DNA from: Zizania palustris
Lineage: Eukaryota > Streptophyta > Magnoliopsida > Poales > Poaceae
DNA: 64,000 nucleotides
Direction: 5' to 3'
Assembly: GCA_019279435.1 (NCBI GenBank)
Contig: JAAALK010000286.1
Span: forward strand, 30,813,712-30,877,711
Part shown: positions 55,580 to 64,000 of the stretch, piece by piece
Position numbering within the stretch: the first letter of the stretch is position 1
How the letters are laid out: each line of letters begins with the position of its first letter
Notes under the pieces: generated by a model
Told to the model about the DNA's origin: nothing
Database searches by the model: none
What the model saw: only the letters and a program-made list of their open reading frames with translations
Made by a program: the position numbers and the translations under genes

Positions 55580-56902
55580 GATATTTTGCGTCAGTTTTCT
55601 TTCTTCTTTACTCTTTTCTTGAGTCTTTTCGTGTGTGTTCATACCTTGCATATTCACATATCACACTTTAGAGATGCTTCTGTCATATGATTGAACTGCT
55701 TTACTTATTCTAGCTGGTACATGCTTTTGATTACTTGTCTATGATCATGCTTTGGTTCAGTTCACTTGATATATCTGATATCTGTCATATGCATGGTTTT
55801 TATGCTTTAAACCTGAAAAATGATCACCATTGCTTCTGTTAACTAGCATGCGTAGGCTGAGTGTTTTTTGCTATCTGTTACATGCCTTGTAGCTAGTTCA
55901 TCACATAGATGCAGATATGCAACTTGGACATCTTTATGCTTTAACATGGAAAATGAGCTATAAAATGATAAAAAATCAAAAATGAATGAAAATTCCATGC
56001 CTTTTTATGCTTGAGTTGAAAAGATCCAAGTGGATTTGCTTTGTCGCATTGCATTGTTCTGGACTGCTTACCATAGCACTTTGGTATGAACTAGGACAGT
56101 GTAGTGTATGCCAAGATCAATGTCTTAAGCTTCTGATGGTCCAGTTCTGGCCTAGGCTTGACTTGGTCGGTTAGCATAAGGTTTGACGTGCAAATAACCC
56201 TTGGCAGAAATGAAAAAGGAAATTGAAAAAGCCTGAACTTTTAAAAGATAACAAGTTCGCTGAAGCACGTTTGTTTTGGATTGCTTATCTTGGTAGATAT
56301 CAGTTAGCTTCTGCATCTCATGCTTTACCATGCTTGGTAACTGGAAAATGTGGTGATGCTTTTTGTTTGCAAAAAATGAAAAATGTGTGCTAATGACTTT
56401 CTTTAGATATCATCTGTTGCACTGATCATGCCAGGTGTCCTAGACAGTATCTCTTTTGCTATACTTGTTAGATGTTGTAATTGCAGTCAATCATATCTGA
56501 GAAGCATCCTTTCTACACTCTTTCTGCACTCCAGTTGAATTCACTGCATATTTTGAGGGGGAGTTGCATTTCAGGGGGAGTCTGTGTCTCTATTGAGTGC
56601 TTGATGAGTTCACTTGTCAACAAGGGGGAGAAAATTTGGGATCAGAGTTTAAGGGCGTGTTCTTACTCTGCTGATATCCTTGTTATTCTGAAATCGCACT
56701 CATTTTGAGCTTTTACGTTTTGGTTAACCATAATGACCGTTTCTTGCTTTTGTTTGGCTTTTGGTCATTAGGGTTAAAACTTTTACCTTATTTTTCTTCT
56801 TCTTTGTTTTCTTGTGTTTTGTTTTCGTGTTTCCACAGTTGTTCGCAGGTGCTGAAGAGCTGAAGAAGAGGAGTGTTGACAATGCACTCATCAGGGGGAG
56901 AT
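55580..56902 (+). other. Element C 3' non-coding region with repeated polypurine tracts
   Basis: About 1.3 kb, AT-rich, colinear with 3618-4968 of D. AGGGGGAG blocks lie at 55-63, 73-80 (56555-56563, 56573-56580), 56622-56630 and 56892-56900. The last abuts the LTR and is the functional polypurine tract. No env-like frame is present; only the small frame 55986-56174 is shared with D. Confidence 0.75.
55986..56174 (+). CDS. Small conserved frame in the Sirevirus 3' region (copy in C)
   Basis: 62 codons, MKIPCLFMLELKRS start, hydrophobic middle (FVALHCSGLLTIALW) and Cys residues in CSVCQDQC. It matches 4363-4563 of D with about half a dozen residue changes. No family is recognised and expression is unproven. 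It may be a chance open frame preserved by common descent. Confidence 0.25.
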   Translation: MKIPCLFMLELKRSKWICFVALHCSGLLTIALWYELGQCSVCQDQCLKLLMVQFWPRLDLVG

Positions 56903-57318
56903 TGAGGAGCCATGCTAAATAGCGTGGGCCTCATGGCTCCAGAAGTGATGAGTCATTGTCAACGATAGTCAAAGAGGACAGAAGAAGAAGAGATCTGCTG
57001 TTCATGGGCCGCGTGTGACTCAGGTACACGGCAGCGAGCGACTGTCGGGTAGAGGAGGCTTGCGAAGTCGGGCTGGCCCAATCCGGGTGCATGGGCCAGA
57101 AGCAGTAGAAGACCCACTGGGCTGTTGACCAGGATTGACTCAGGTACACGGGCGGTGAGCGATTGCCGGGCTGAGAGAGCTGCAGAGTCGGGCCGGCCCA
57201 ATCCGGGTACCTGGTGCAAAGTCGGTGGAGGCTTTGTCAGTTTCGGCGCAAAACTGACAACCGTTGATCTTGTATCCGACTGTCCAGAAGAGAAGCCGTA
57301 GTCGCTACGAAAACTTAG
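56903..57318 (+). repeat. Element C 3' LTR, first 416 bp (cut by gap)
   Basis: Begins TGAGGAGCCATGC after the polypurine tract and matches the 5' LTR closely (small indels near 57001, 57031 and 57060) up to the run of N. Confidence 0.9.
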
Positions 57319-57418
57319 NNNNNNNNNNNNNNNNNNNNNNNNNNNNNNNNNNNNNNNNNNNNNNNNNNNNNNNNNNNNNNNNNNNNNNNNNNNNNNNNNN
57401 NNNNNNNNNNNNNNNNNN
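57319..57418. other. Assembly gap (100 N)
   Basis: Exactly 100 N, a common placeholder for a gap of unknown size. It hides about 1.6 kb of the C 3' LTR, the right C junction, and the 3' end of F including any 3' LTR. Frames read across it are artefacts. Confidence 0.98.
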
Positions 57419-57589
57419 CCACCACACCGGAGGCTTCGACTTATAGGTTACGAAGTCCGGAGGAAAATACACCAGCTTGATGCACTTCCATCTCGTCGAC
57501 TTCCGTCCCAGCGCGTCGCTCGTAGAAACTAGGAGTGTCAAGGGGGAAGGCAAACCACAGGGTGTATGCTTTATTAATTTAGAGGTGAT

Positions 57590-58935
57590 TACAAGCGGAT
57601 TACAAGGAGCCTTTATGCGAAGTATCGCTTTAGGTGCTCCGCATTGCCAAGTATGTGCTAACTCCTCACCTTCTAAATTAGCTAATTTAAATGAACCAGG
57701 GCGCCCCGATGCGGACGATTTAGATATGGACCTTCCCATTTATTGCCTAACTTCCCTGGTGCTATAATGCTTCGTAGAACAAGATGACCCGTCTTAACTC
57801 GCTGGAGCTTAACCTTCGGGTCATACCAAGTCTTCGTCTGGCTGGATACTTGTGATAAATTGGCTACAGCTCGAAGCCTTGTTTCTTCTGACAAATCTAA
57901 CGAAGCTGTCTTTCTTCTTCGATGTCTGGTTCGGTGCTGCGAAGTGATCCTCCTTTGAGCTCCGTTGGAGTCATAGCTTCATCTCCGAATAGTAGTCTGA
58001 ACGGAGTAAAACCTGTGGACCTTGTTTGCGTAGTCCGAATGGACCACAGAATCTTCGGAAGCTCTTCGGTTCCACAGTCCCTTTGACAACCCTACTATTC
58101 TTCGTATTTTAGCCCTGATAAGATATTTCCATTTGCTCGCTCAACGGCTCCATTCGACTGAGGATGTCTCACTGCAGCAAAACATAGTTGAATGCCTAGG
58201 TCTTCGCCAAACTTCCTGAAGGGTTCTGCGTCGAACTGTGTTCCATTATCAACTGTGAGATATCGAGGCACTCCGAACCGGCAAATAATGTTTTCCAGAA
58301 GAATTTCTGTACATTATTCGAAGGTGATAGCTGTTAAGGGCTCTGCTTCCACCCCACTTAGAGAAATATTCGATGGCTACCACTGCGAACTTTAGATTTC
58401 CCTTTGCTAACGGAAAGGGACCAATTAGATCCATACCCCATCTGGCCATAGGCCATACCGGAGCAATGACTTGAAGAGCTGTTTGGTGGGCGATGACTCC
58501 GTCGACCCATCCACTGGCATCCTTGGCAAGTGCGGACTAATCTCTCCGCATCAGCTGTTATTGTGGGCCAATAAAGCCCCTGGCGAAGTGTTTTTTCCTG
58601 CCAGAGCTCTAGGGGCTAAATGGCTTCCACAAAGGCCTTCGTGAATTTCTCGAAGAATTTCTTGGCCTTCGGCTTGAGATATACATCGGAGTAGAGGGGA
58701 ACCTACTCCGGCCTTGTATAATATACCGTGTGATTAGCTGATAGTTTCTTGCTCTGAGCTTTAATCTTGACAATTGGGGCTCTTCGGGCAAATTTGTTCC
58801 TCCTTGCAAGAGTTCTATGATTGAATCCTTCCACTCTGCACTAGGAATGCAGGAGAATCTCTGCAGAAGCAACTTGTGGCACCGAAGGTATATTGAGCTC
58901 CTCATAGAATGCTTCGTCAGGCACATCCACAGCTC
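57590..58935 (-). pseudogene. pol: Element F integrase
   Basis: Broken frames along the minus strand: 58609-58926 (out-of-frame start region), 58249-58449 with MARWGMDLIGPFPLAKGNL and AIEYFSKW, a further core part with the DNG-type second Asp near 58250-58230, and 57682-57894 at the C-terminus (TKTWYDPKVKLQRVKTGHLV, GNKWEGPYL). At least five frame slips make it non-functional. Compared with B the order and length are normal. Confidence 0.8.
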
Positions 58936-59951
58936 CGGCAGCAGCCTTCGCTAAATGTCCGCTTGCACGTTTTCAGCTCTTGGTATACTCCGAATGGAAA
59001 TACCTTTGAAATGTGCTTCGATCTTGCGAATTTCTTCCAAATACTTTGCAAGCTGTGGATGTCGGACTTGAAAACTTTTGTCTACGTGCCCTGCTACTAT
59101 CTGAGAATCTGTTTTTATAATTATTCTTGTAGCCCCTAGAGCACGTGCTTTCCGAAGTCCCAATAATATTCCTTCGTACTCCGCTATATTATTGGTAGAC
59201 TAAAGTTGAGTCTTGCGGAGTACATTGCTCTTTGCCCTGACGGTGAAATTAATACTGCCCCAATGCCTGCTCCGGATGCTTGAAAAGCCCCATCGGAGTA
59301 AACAGTCCAAACTCCGTCATCTGATTTCTCCGGAGTCAACTTCGCAGGTGGAGTCCACTCTGCTACGAAGTCTGCTAGAACTTGAGATTTGATAGCTGTC
59401 CTTGCCAGGAAAGATATGCCGAAGGGTGCTAGCTCTACTGCCCACTTTCCAATCCTTCCAGTGGAATCTTTGCTTCGGAGCATATCTCCTAAAGGATACG
59501 AAGTTGGTACAATTACATTGTGAGCCAAAAAATAATGTCTTAGCTTCCTCGAAGCCATTATCAGAGCATAAACGAACTTTTCAAGTTCGGAGTATCTTGT
59601 CTTCGCTCCTGACAATGCTTCGGATACAAAATAGACAGGATTTTGGACCAACTTCCCATTGATATCAGCTTCTCTGACAAGGACTGCGCTGACAGCTGAG
59701 CCTGTGGCTGCAAGATACAGAAGTAGGGTTTCGTCCGCAATAGGCACCGTAAGTGTAGCAAGATTGCTGAGATAATCTTTAATATCTTCGAAGCTTTTCT
59801 GACACTCCGGTGTCCATGCAAAATCTTCGGACCCTTTCAAAGCTTTAAATATTGGCAAGCTCCTCTCCGCAGACCTTGATAAAAACCTGCTAAGTGCGGC
59901 CAGACGTCCAGTCAGCTTTTGCACTTGCTTTAAATTCTCCGGAGGAGCCAT
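58936..59951 (-). pseudogene. pol: Element F RNase H domains
   Basis: Frame 59184-59951 (255 codons) continues the RT connection (PPENLKQVQKLTGRLAALSR), the first RNase H (GSAVSAVLVREADINGKLVQ, TRYSELEKFVYALIMASRKL) and the start of the second (GVWTVYSDGAFQASGAGIG). After a slip near 59180 the frame 58951-59163 carries the rest (IKTDSQIVAGHVDKSFQVRH). The catalytic Asp blocks of both RNase H copies are visible. Confidence 0.85.
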
Positions 59952-60004
59952 CTTCTGCAGCGCAGTTATTTGAGTAGGGCTAGCTTCAATTCCCCTGCTT
60001 GAAA

Positions 60005-62467
60005 CTAGTACCCTAACAACTTTCCAGCCTTAGCTCCGAATATACATTTTTCGGGGTTAAGGCGGATCCCACATGCCCGAAGGCTATTGAATGTTTCTGC
60101 TAAGTCTAGGCTATGTTGGTGCTTTAAAGCACTCTTTATTACAATATCATCCATATAGGCCTCCACATTGCGACCTAATTGATGACCTAGAGCCTTAGCA
60201 ACTAATCTTGAAAAGGTAGCCCCGGCATTTCTTAGGCCGAAGGGCATTCTTACATAGCAGAAGACTCCCGAAGGAGTTACAAAGCTCGTCTTGATTTCAT
60301 CTTCGCGCTTCAACCATATTTGATGATATCCGGAATACGCGTCGAGGAAGCTTAGTAACTCCGAACCTGCAGTGGAGTCAACTAGTTGATCAATTCGGGG
60401 CATGGGGTAGGGGTCACGTGGGCACGCTTTATTCAAAGATGTGAAATCAATGCACATGCGCCACTTTCCGGAAGACTTCTTCCTGACGAAGACTGGGTTG
60501 GCTAGCCATTCTGTATGGGCCACTTCTCTGATAATCCCAGCCTTCAACAGTTTTTCAACTTCGTCCTTAGCTAGAGCAGCTCTCTCTGCGGACATCTTCC
60601 GGAGCCCTTGTCGAACAGGCCGGGCCTTCGGGTTTACAAGCAAGCTGTGCTCAATAATATCCCGATCGACTCCGGTGATATCTTCGTCAGACCAGGCGAA
60701 GACATCCAAATTTTCTCCTACAACCTTTTCCAAGGAAGTTGCAACTTCGGGAGGTAAATCTTTACCAAACTGAAAAGTGTATTCTTTACCATCTTTGACA
60801 ATGATCTTCGTTGCAATCTCTCCTTCGGGACTTGGTCTTGGAAACGACTTCTTTGAAGCTTCGGAGGAGGCTGAAAGAATTTCTCCATTTTCTTGGACAC
60901 TGTTCACTTGCCTCGGATCAAGAGGAGGACCATGACCATATTCTGCTCTCCGAGCTATGGCTTGATCTCCGAAGACTGTCAGAACTCCTGATTGTGTGGG
61001 CATCTTCATGCACAAGTAATTGTGATGCGCCACAGCTCCGAACTGATTCAACATGCCTCGGCCGAAGATAACATTATAAGCATACGGGGCATCCACCACA
61101 TCAAAGATAACTTCTTCAGTTCGGGCTAGTAAACCTTCTCCGAAGGTTACTTCCAGGCCTATCTGGCCAAGTGCATCTAGCGGGGGTCCTGCGAAGCCTT
61201 GCAGAGGACGAGCCGCTGGAAGGAGATGCTTCCGGGAAATGCATAACTGATCGAAGGCTTGTACAAATATGATATCTGCCGAGCTACCTCCGTCAATTAG
61301 TACCCTTCGGACTTCTGTTCCTGCAATATCAGCAGTGATAACCAATGGATCTGCATGCGGGAACTTGATACCAGCTGCATCCTCCGCAGAGAAAGATATT
61401 GGAACATGAGACCACTCCGGCATTGCAGCTGCAGATGACGAAGTTCCAATGTGGCCTACTTCTCGAACGTACTCTCTTCGCTGTCTCTTGGACATGCTTC
61501 CGAGGGTACCTCCTCCGGAGATAGGGAGAACTACTCTCTTCCCTCTATCTTGCCCTTCTTCTTGCTTCGGAGGTGGCATAACATTGGCCACCGGAGGATG
61601 CCTTGCAGCATCAAGATTTTCTATCCGCGCCACAGCCTGGACCGGCTCCGAGCGCACTGCTGCTGCTGGACTTCGGTCGGTACTACCTCGACCCGAAGTT
61701 CTCTCCAAGTATTCTCCCCGAAGGGTAAGAATAGCCTTGCAGGTGTCAGTTGCATGGCTTCGGTTCTCTCCATGAATACAGCAAAAAAGGGTCTGGCCCT
61801 TGCCAGCCGTTTTCCCTGGCGGCCTCCAGCCGCTGGACTTGTTCCCTGCAGACTGTGGAGCTCTTGGTGCAAACTTCTGCGGGGGTGCAATGTTTAAGAC
61901 CTCAGAACGAGGGTGCTTTTGTCCTCTTCTTCTATCATGTTGCACTTCGAAGACTGGTTCTTGCGGCTGAGCCGAAGTCTTCACCTCTGCTTTAACTTCT
62001 GTCAACACTGTTGAAGTAGCAGTAGTCCTCCGAAGCCAACCTTCTTCCGACTTCGAGTACTCCTCGAAGTACGACATCAGCTGTGATACTGTGGTGATGC
62101 TCTTCCGATGCAATTTATCCAGAAGGCCTTTATGACTGACGCCTTCCCGAGCCGCATCGACCACTGAAGATGTAGACAGCCCCCGGATTTGCGACTTCGT
62201 GTGAGCGAAGCGCTTGAAGTACTGTCTCAATGTTTCTCCGGGGAGCTGCTTCACTTGGAAAAGGCTCCCTGTTGACATGGGGGGCACGAAGGTGCCCTGA
62301 AAGTTACTTATAAACTTCCTCTTCAACTGTGACCAGGAAATGATTGATCCTGGCTTTAAAGACCAGAACCATCGCAACGCCACTCCTTGAAGAGCTAATG
62401 GGAAGCACTTCGCCATAGTCTCTCTGTCTCCGCCGCTAGCCTCAATCGCTAGGGCATAAGAACGCAC
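60005..62467 (-). pseudogene. pol: Element F Gag (main part), protease and reverse transcriptase
   Basis: One open frame of 820 codons. The capsid block is at residues 1-150 (AKCFPLALQGVALRWFWSL, AAREGVSHKGLLDKLHRK). A zinc-binding motif CCIHGENRSHATDTC is near residue 230. The protease is near 390 (VLIDGGSSADIIFVQAF). The RT runs from about 600 to 820 with SGKWRMCIDFTSLNKACP, YVRMPFGLRNAGATFSRL and catalytic YMDD near residue 772. The frame ends in KLLGY-stop through a one-base loss near 60010; the next block resumes at 59951. At the other end a slip near 62465 separates it from the Gag N-terminus. Gag, protease and RT share one frame, as usual in this lineage. Confidence 0.9.
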
Positions 62468-63015
62468 AAACTCACTGGATCTTCGTCTCCAGCATACTTG
62501 TAGAGCTTCGAAGTTTTGAACTTCGGATTGAAGCGAATCTTCTGAAGCTCAGGATGCAATGGAGATTCATTGTCGTAAGAAGCGTTCTCCGGGGCTTCGG
62601 GATAATCAAGATCGTCGTCTTCGTGCACTTCGGGGATAGCTGGGGTGGCTTGAGGGCGAAGCCTGTTCGCAGCCTCCTGTCGCCACCTTGCTACCTCGGC
62701 TTGAAGATTGGCCATTTGAGTGGCCATATCTCGAAGGGTATCTTCATCTCCTCCGGAAGGACCTTCCGGGTCTTGAGAACTGGTATGATCAGTTCCAATC
62801 GGAATAGAGGGTGGCAGAGTGGCTCCGGGCGGTCGGAGTGTAGAAGGGGTTGATGGAGAGGCTTCGTATCCTCGAGGGATAAAAGCCCCTTGCGGAGTTT
62901 GAGGTGGAGGGATAGTCGAAGACCCTCCGACTTCGACTGTGTCGAAGGGTATCTCTCCGGAGATCCGAGAGGACCTCCGAGTGGGATTGCGAGGTGCGCT
63001 CCGCTTAGGAGGCAT
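62449..63015 (-). pseudogene. gag: Element F Gag, N-terminal part
   Basis: ATG at 63015 (MPPKRSAPRNPTRRSSRI). A Pro/Ser-rich N-terminus is followed by a short coiled coil (MATQMANLQAEVARWRQEA), DDLDYPEAPENASYDNESPL and KFKTSKLYKYAGDEDP. The frame then slips and the capsid block continues in the next frame (62467 downward). The MPPK start and the NASYDNESPLHP block are shared with B and in part with G. Confidence 0.85.
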
Positions 63016-63057
63016 GATGCAAGAGGTTGGTAGAGAACGAAGTTTTTTGGACTAGGT

Positions 63058-63075
63058 TCCCCACGGACGGCGCCA
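63058..63075 (-). other. Element F primer binding site
   Basis: TGGCGCCGTCCGTGGGGA on the minus strand, two bases after the LTR, identical to G. Confidence 0.75.
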
Positions 63076-63077
63076 AC

Positions 63078-63572
63078 TGTTGGCGTAAAAGATTACGCTA
63101 ACAGGTTTCTGTAGAAAAGAAACTAACAAACGAAGTGTTTGCGAAGCAAACTGTTCTAAGCCTCCGAAAGGATAATAACTTAGAATAGTTCGAAAGTGTG
63201 TATTGATTCACTTGTAATTGGTCCTCATTACAGGGTAAAATGGGGGGTATTTATAGGCCTAAATATTAAGGAAAAGACCTATTTACCCCTCTATTACAAC
63301 CGACATTAAGGAAACTATGCGGTTTCCTTAATAGGGCTAAAATGGTAAAAGACTAATCTAATAGGATAAAAGATAAGTCTTCCATCTTAGCTGGCAGAAA
63401 AGATCCTGAAGGGCTTTGGTTCGAAGACATACTTCGAACCAGTGCTTGTCTTCGGGCTTCGAACCAGGTTCCGAGCATCTTCGAAGAAGGTCTTCGGACA
63501 ATCTTCGAACTAGTTGGCTGTCTTTGTGCTGCTTCGGCAATAACCCCGAAGAAGAGATATTTTCCCCCAACA
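63078..63572 (-). repeat. Element F 5' LTR (495 bp)
   Basis: Plus-strand ends TGTTGGCG and CCCCCAACA. It is related to the B LTR, most clearly in the first 80 bp (TTACGCTAACAGG, ACTAACAAACGAAGTGTTTG). A TATA-like box (CTATAAATACC, minus) lies at 63247-63257. Confidence 0.88.
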
Positions 63573-64000
63573 AGAACTTTTAGCCACTTGTTGTACTACT
63601 AACAAAGAATCACCATATGCATGGACATGTTTAGCACCATAGATTATAGCAATTCAATTCCTAGCAACAAAGCCTCATATTCAGCTTGGTTATTAGTAGA
63701 GGGAAACTCTAAACGGGTTGAGGTTTCAAAGTGCATCCCACTAGGTGATATGAGAACCACCCCAATACCTTGGCAGCCATTCTTGCAAGTTGAACCATCA
63801 AAATAAAGTTTCCATGGTACTACTTCAATTAGAGCAATATTGTCACCCAATTGACGTCCACGTGGTGATCGACTATAAAATTAGCAACAATTTGGCCTTT
63901 CATAGCTCTTAGGGCTTCATAGGCCAAATCATACTCAATCAAAGCGTAAGCCCACTTTCCGATTCTTCCACTTAGAATCAGCTTTTGCAACATGTATTTT
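63573..64000 (-). pseudogene. pol: Element A' RNase H region (continues beyond the window)
   Basis: Minus-strand frame 63644-63850 with WKLYFDGSTCKNGCQGIGVV and FPSTNNQAEYEALLLGIELL, the archaeal-type RNase H of the A family. It is nearly identical to 1740-1872. At the window end GATTCTTCCACTTAGAATC matches element A at 12987-13005. A' keeps about 250 bp that A lost at the D junction. The left edge (63573) is the F insertion point. Confidence 0.8.

Larger units (their letters stand above)
47553..57318 (+). mobile_element. Element C: Sirevirus-like Ty1/copia retrotransposon, almost complete
   Basis: 5' LTR 47553-49570, PBS 49573-49584, gag 49636-52380, pol 52389-55579, 3' region with several polypurine tracts, and 3' LTR from 56903 cut by the assembly gap after 416 bp. 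It is the same family as D but much better preserved: only three nonsense codons in gag, one frame slip and one nonsense codon in pol were seen. The insertion lies 20 bp from the A' LTR. The right target duplication is hidden by the gap. Confidence 0.92.
57419..63572 (-). mobile_element. Element F: Tat-lineage Ty3/gypsy element, 3' end missing
   Basis: Minus strand: 5' LTR 63078-63572, PBS 63058-63075, gag from 63015, protease, RT, RNase H and integrase to about 57590, then about 170 bp up to the gap. Its proteins and LTR are those of the B subgroup. The 3' part, where B and G carry the antisense gene, is absent or in the gap. The right flank (63573 on) is RNase H of A', in the same register as A near 1745. 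It has the longest open gypsy frame in the window (820 codons). Confidence 0.88.

Noticed and set aside
55580..56902. Possible env-like gene of the Sirevirus C
   Set aside because: No long frame, signal peptide or membrane anchor is present; only a 62-codon frame is shared with D.
57264..57739. Open frames running across the N run
   Set aside because: They are translations through undetermined bases and have no support.
1..64000. tRNA, rRNA or host protein-coding genes
   Set aside because: None were recognised by reading both strands. All supported coding blocks belong to transposable elements; a covariance-model or protein search was not possible here.

Overview
The window holds no recognisable host gene. 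It is a stack of nested LTR retrotransposons from a repeat-rich flowering-plant nuclear genome. The element families (Ty1/copia Sirevirus type, Ty3/gypsy Tat type, a plant L1-type LINE) support an angiosperm. The species cannot be fixed from this sequence, and a monocot is only a weak guess. There is one 100-N assembly gap (57319-57418).

The scaffold is element A, a minus-strand Tat/Ogre-like gypsy element. It is read right to left: truncated 5' LTR 45533-46214, PBS 45508-45525, gag, protease, RT, RNase H, integrase, ending at 707. Four things interrupt it: (1) a 5'-truncated LINE in gag (42681-44434, 15-bp target duplication); (2) Tat element B (14501-39809, TSD ACTAC); (3) copia element D (1882-12976, minus) in the RNase H region; (4) a plus-oriented LTR of A's own family (1-706) in the integrase. 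Element B is itself split by plus-strand Tat element G (16405-30016). G is split in turn by a solo copia LTR (20307-21907, TSD CTCGT), which gives four nesting levels.

Right of A lies a second member of the A family (A'). It is represented by a complete LTR with a polypurine tract (46215-47549) and by an RNase H fragment at the window end (63573-64000). Between these sit a nearly intact copia element C (47553 to the gap, plus strand) and Tat element F (57419-63572, minus) with a long gag-protease-RT frame. C and D are one Sirevirus-like family: LTRs of about 2 kb, initiator-Met PBS, a Gag with coiled coil and two zinc knuckles, and several GGGGGAG polypurine tracts before the 3' LTR.

The most interesting feature is that both Tat elements B and G carry a second, multi-exon gene between integrase and 3' LTR, on the strand opposite to gag-pol. 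Its product starts with a domain resembling the Pfam putative gypsy-type transposon family (Transposase_28). It continues through a basic Ser/Lys-rich linker and a long coiled coil and ends in a C-terminal block conserved between the two elements. In G a TATA-like box and 62-bp repeats lie upstream of this antisense gene, and in both elements a tandem-repeat array lies where it converges with pol. Nearly all reading frames in the window are broken by stops, frameshifts or insertions. C is the best preserved copia element and F the best preserved gypsy element.
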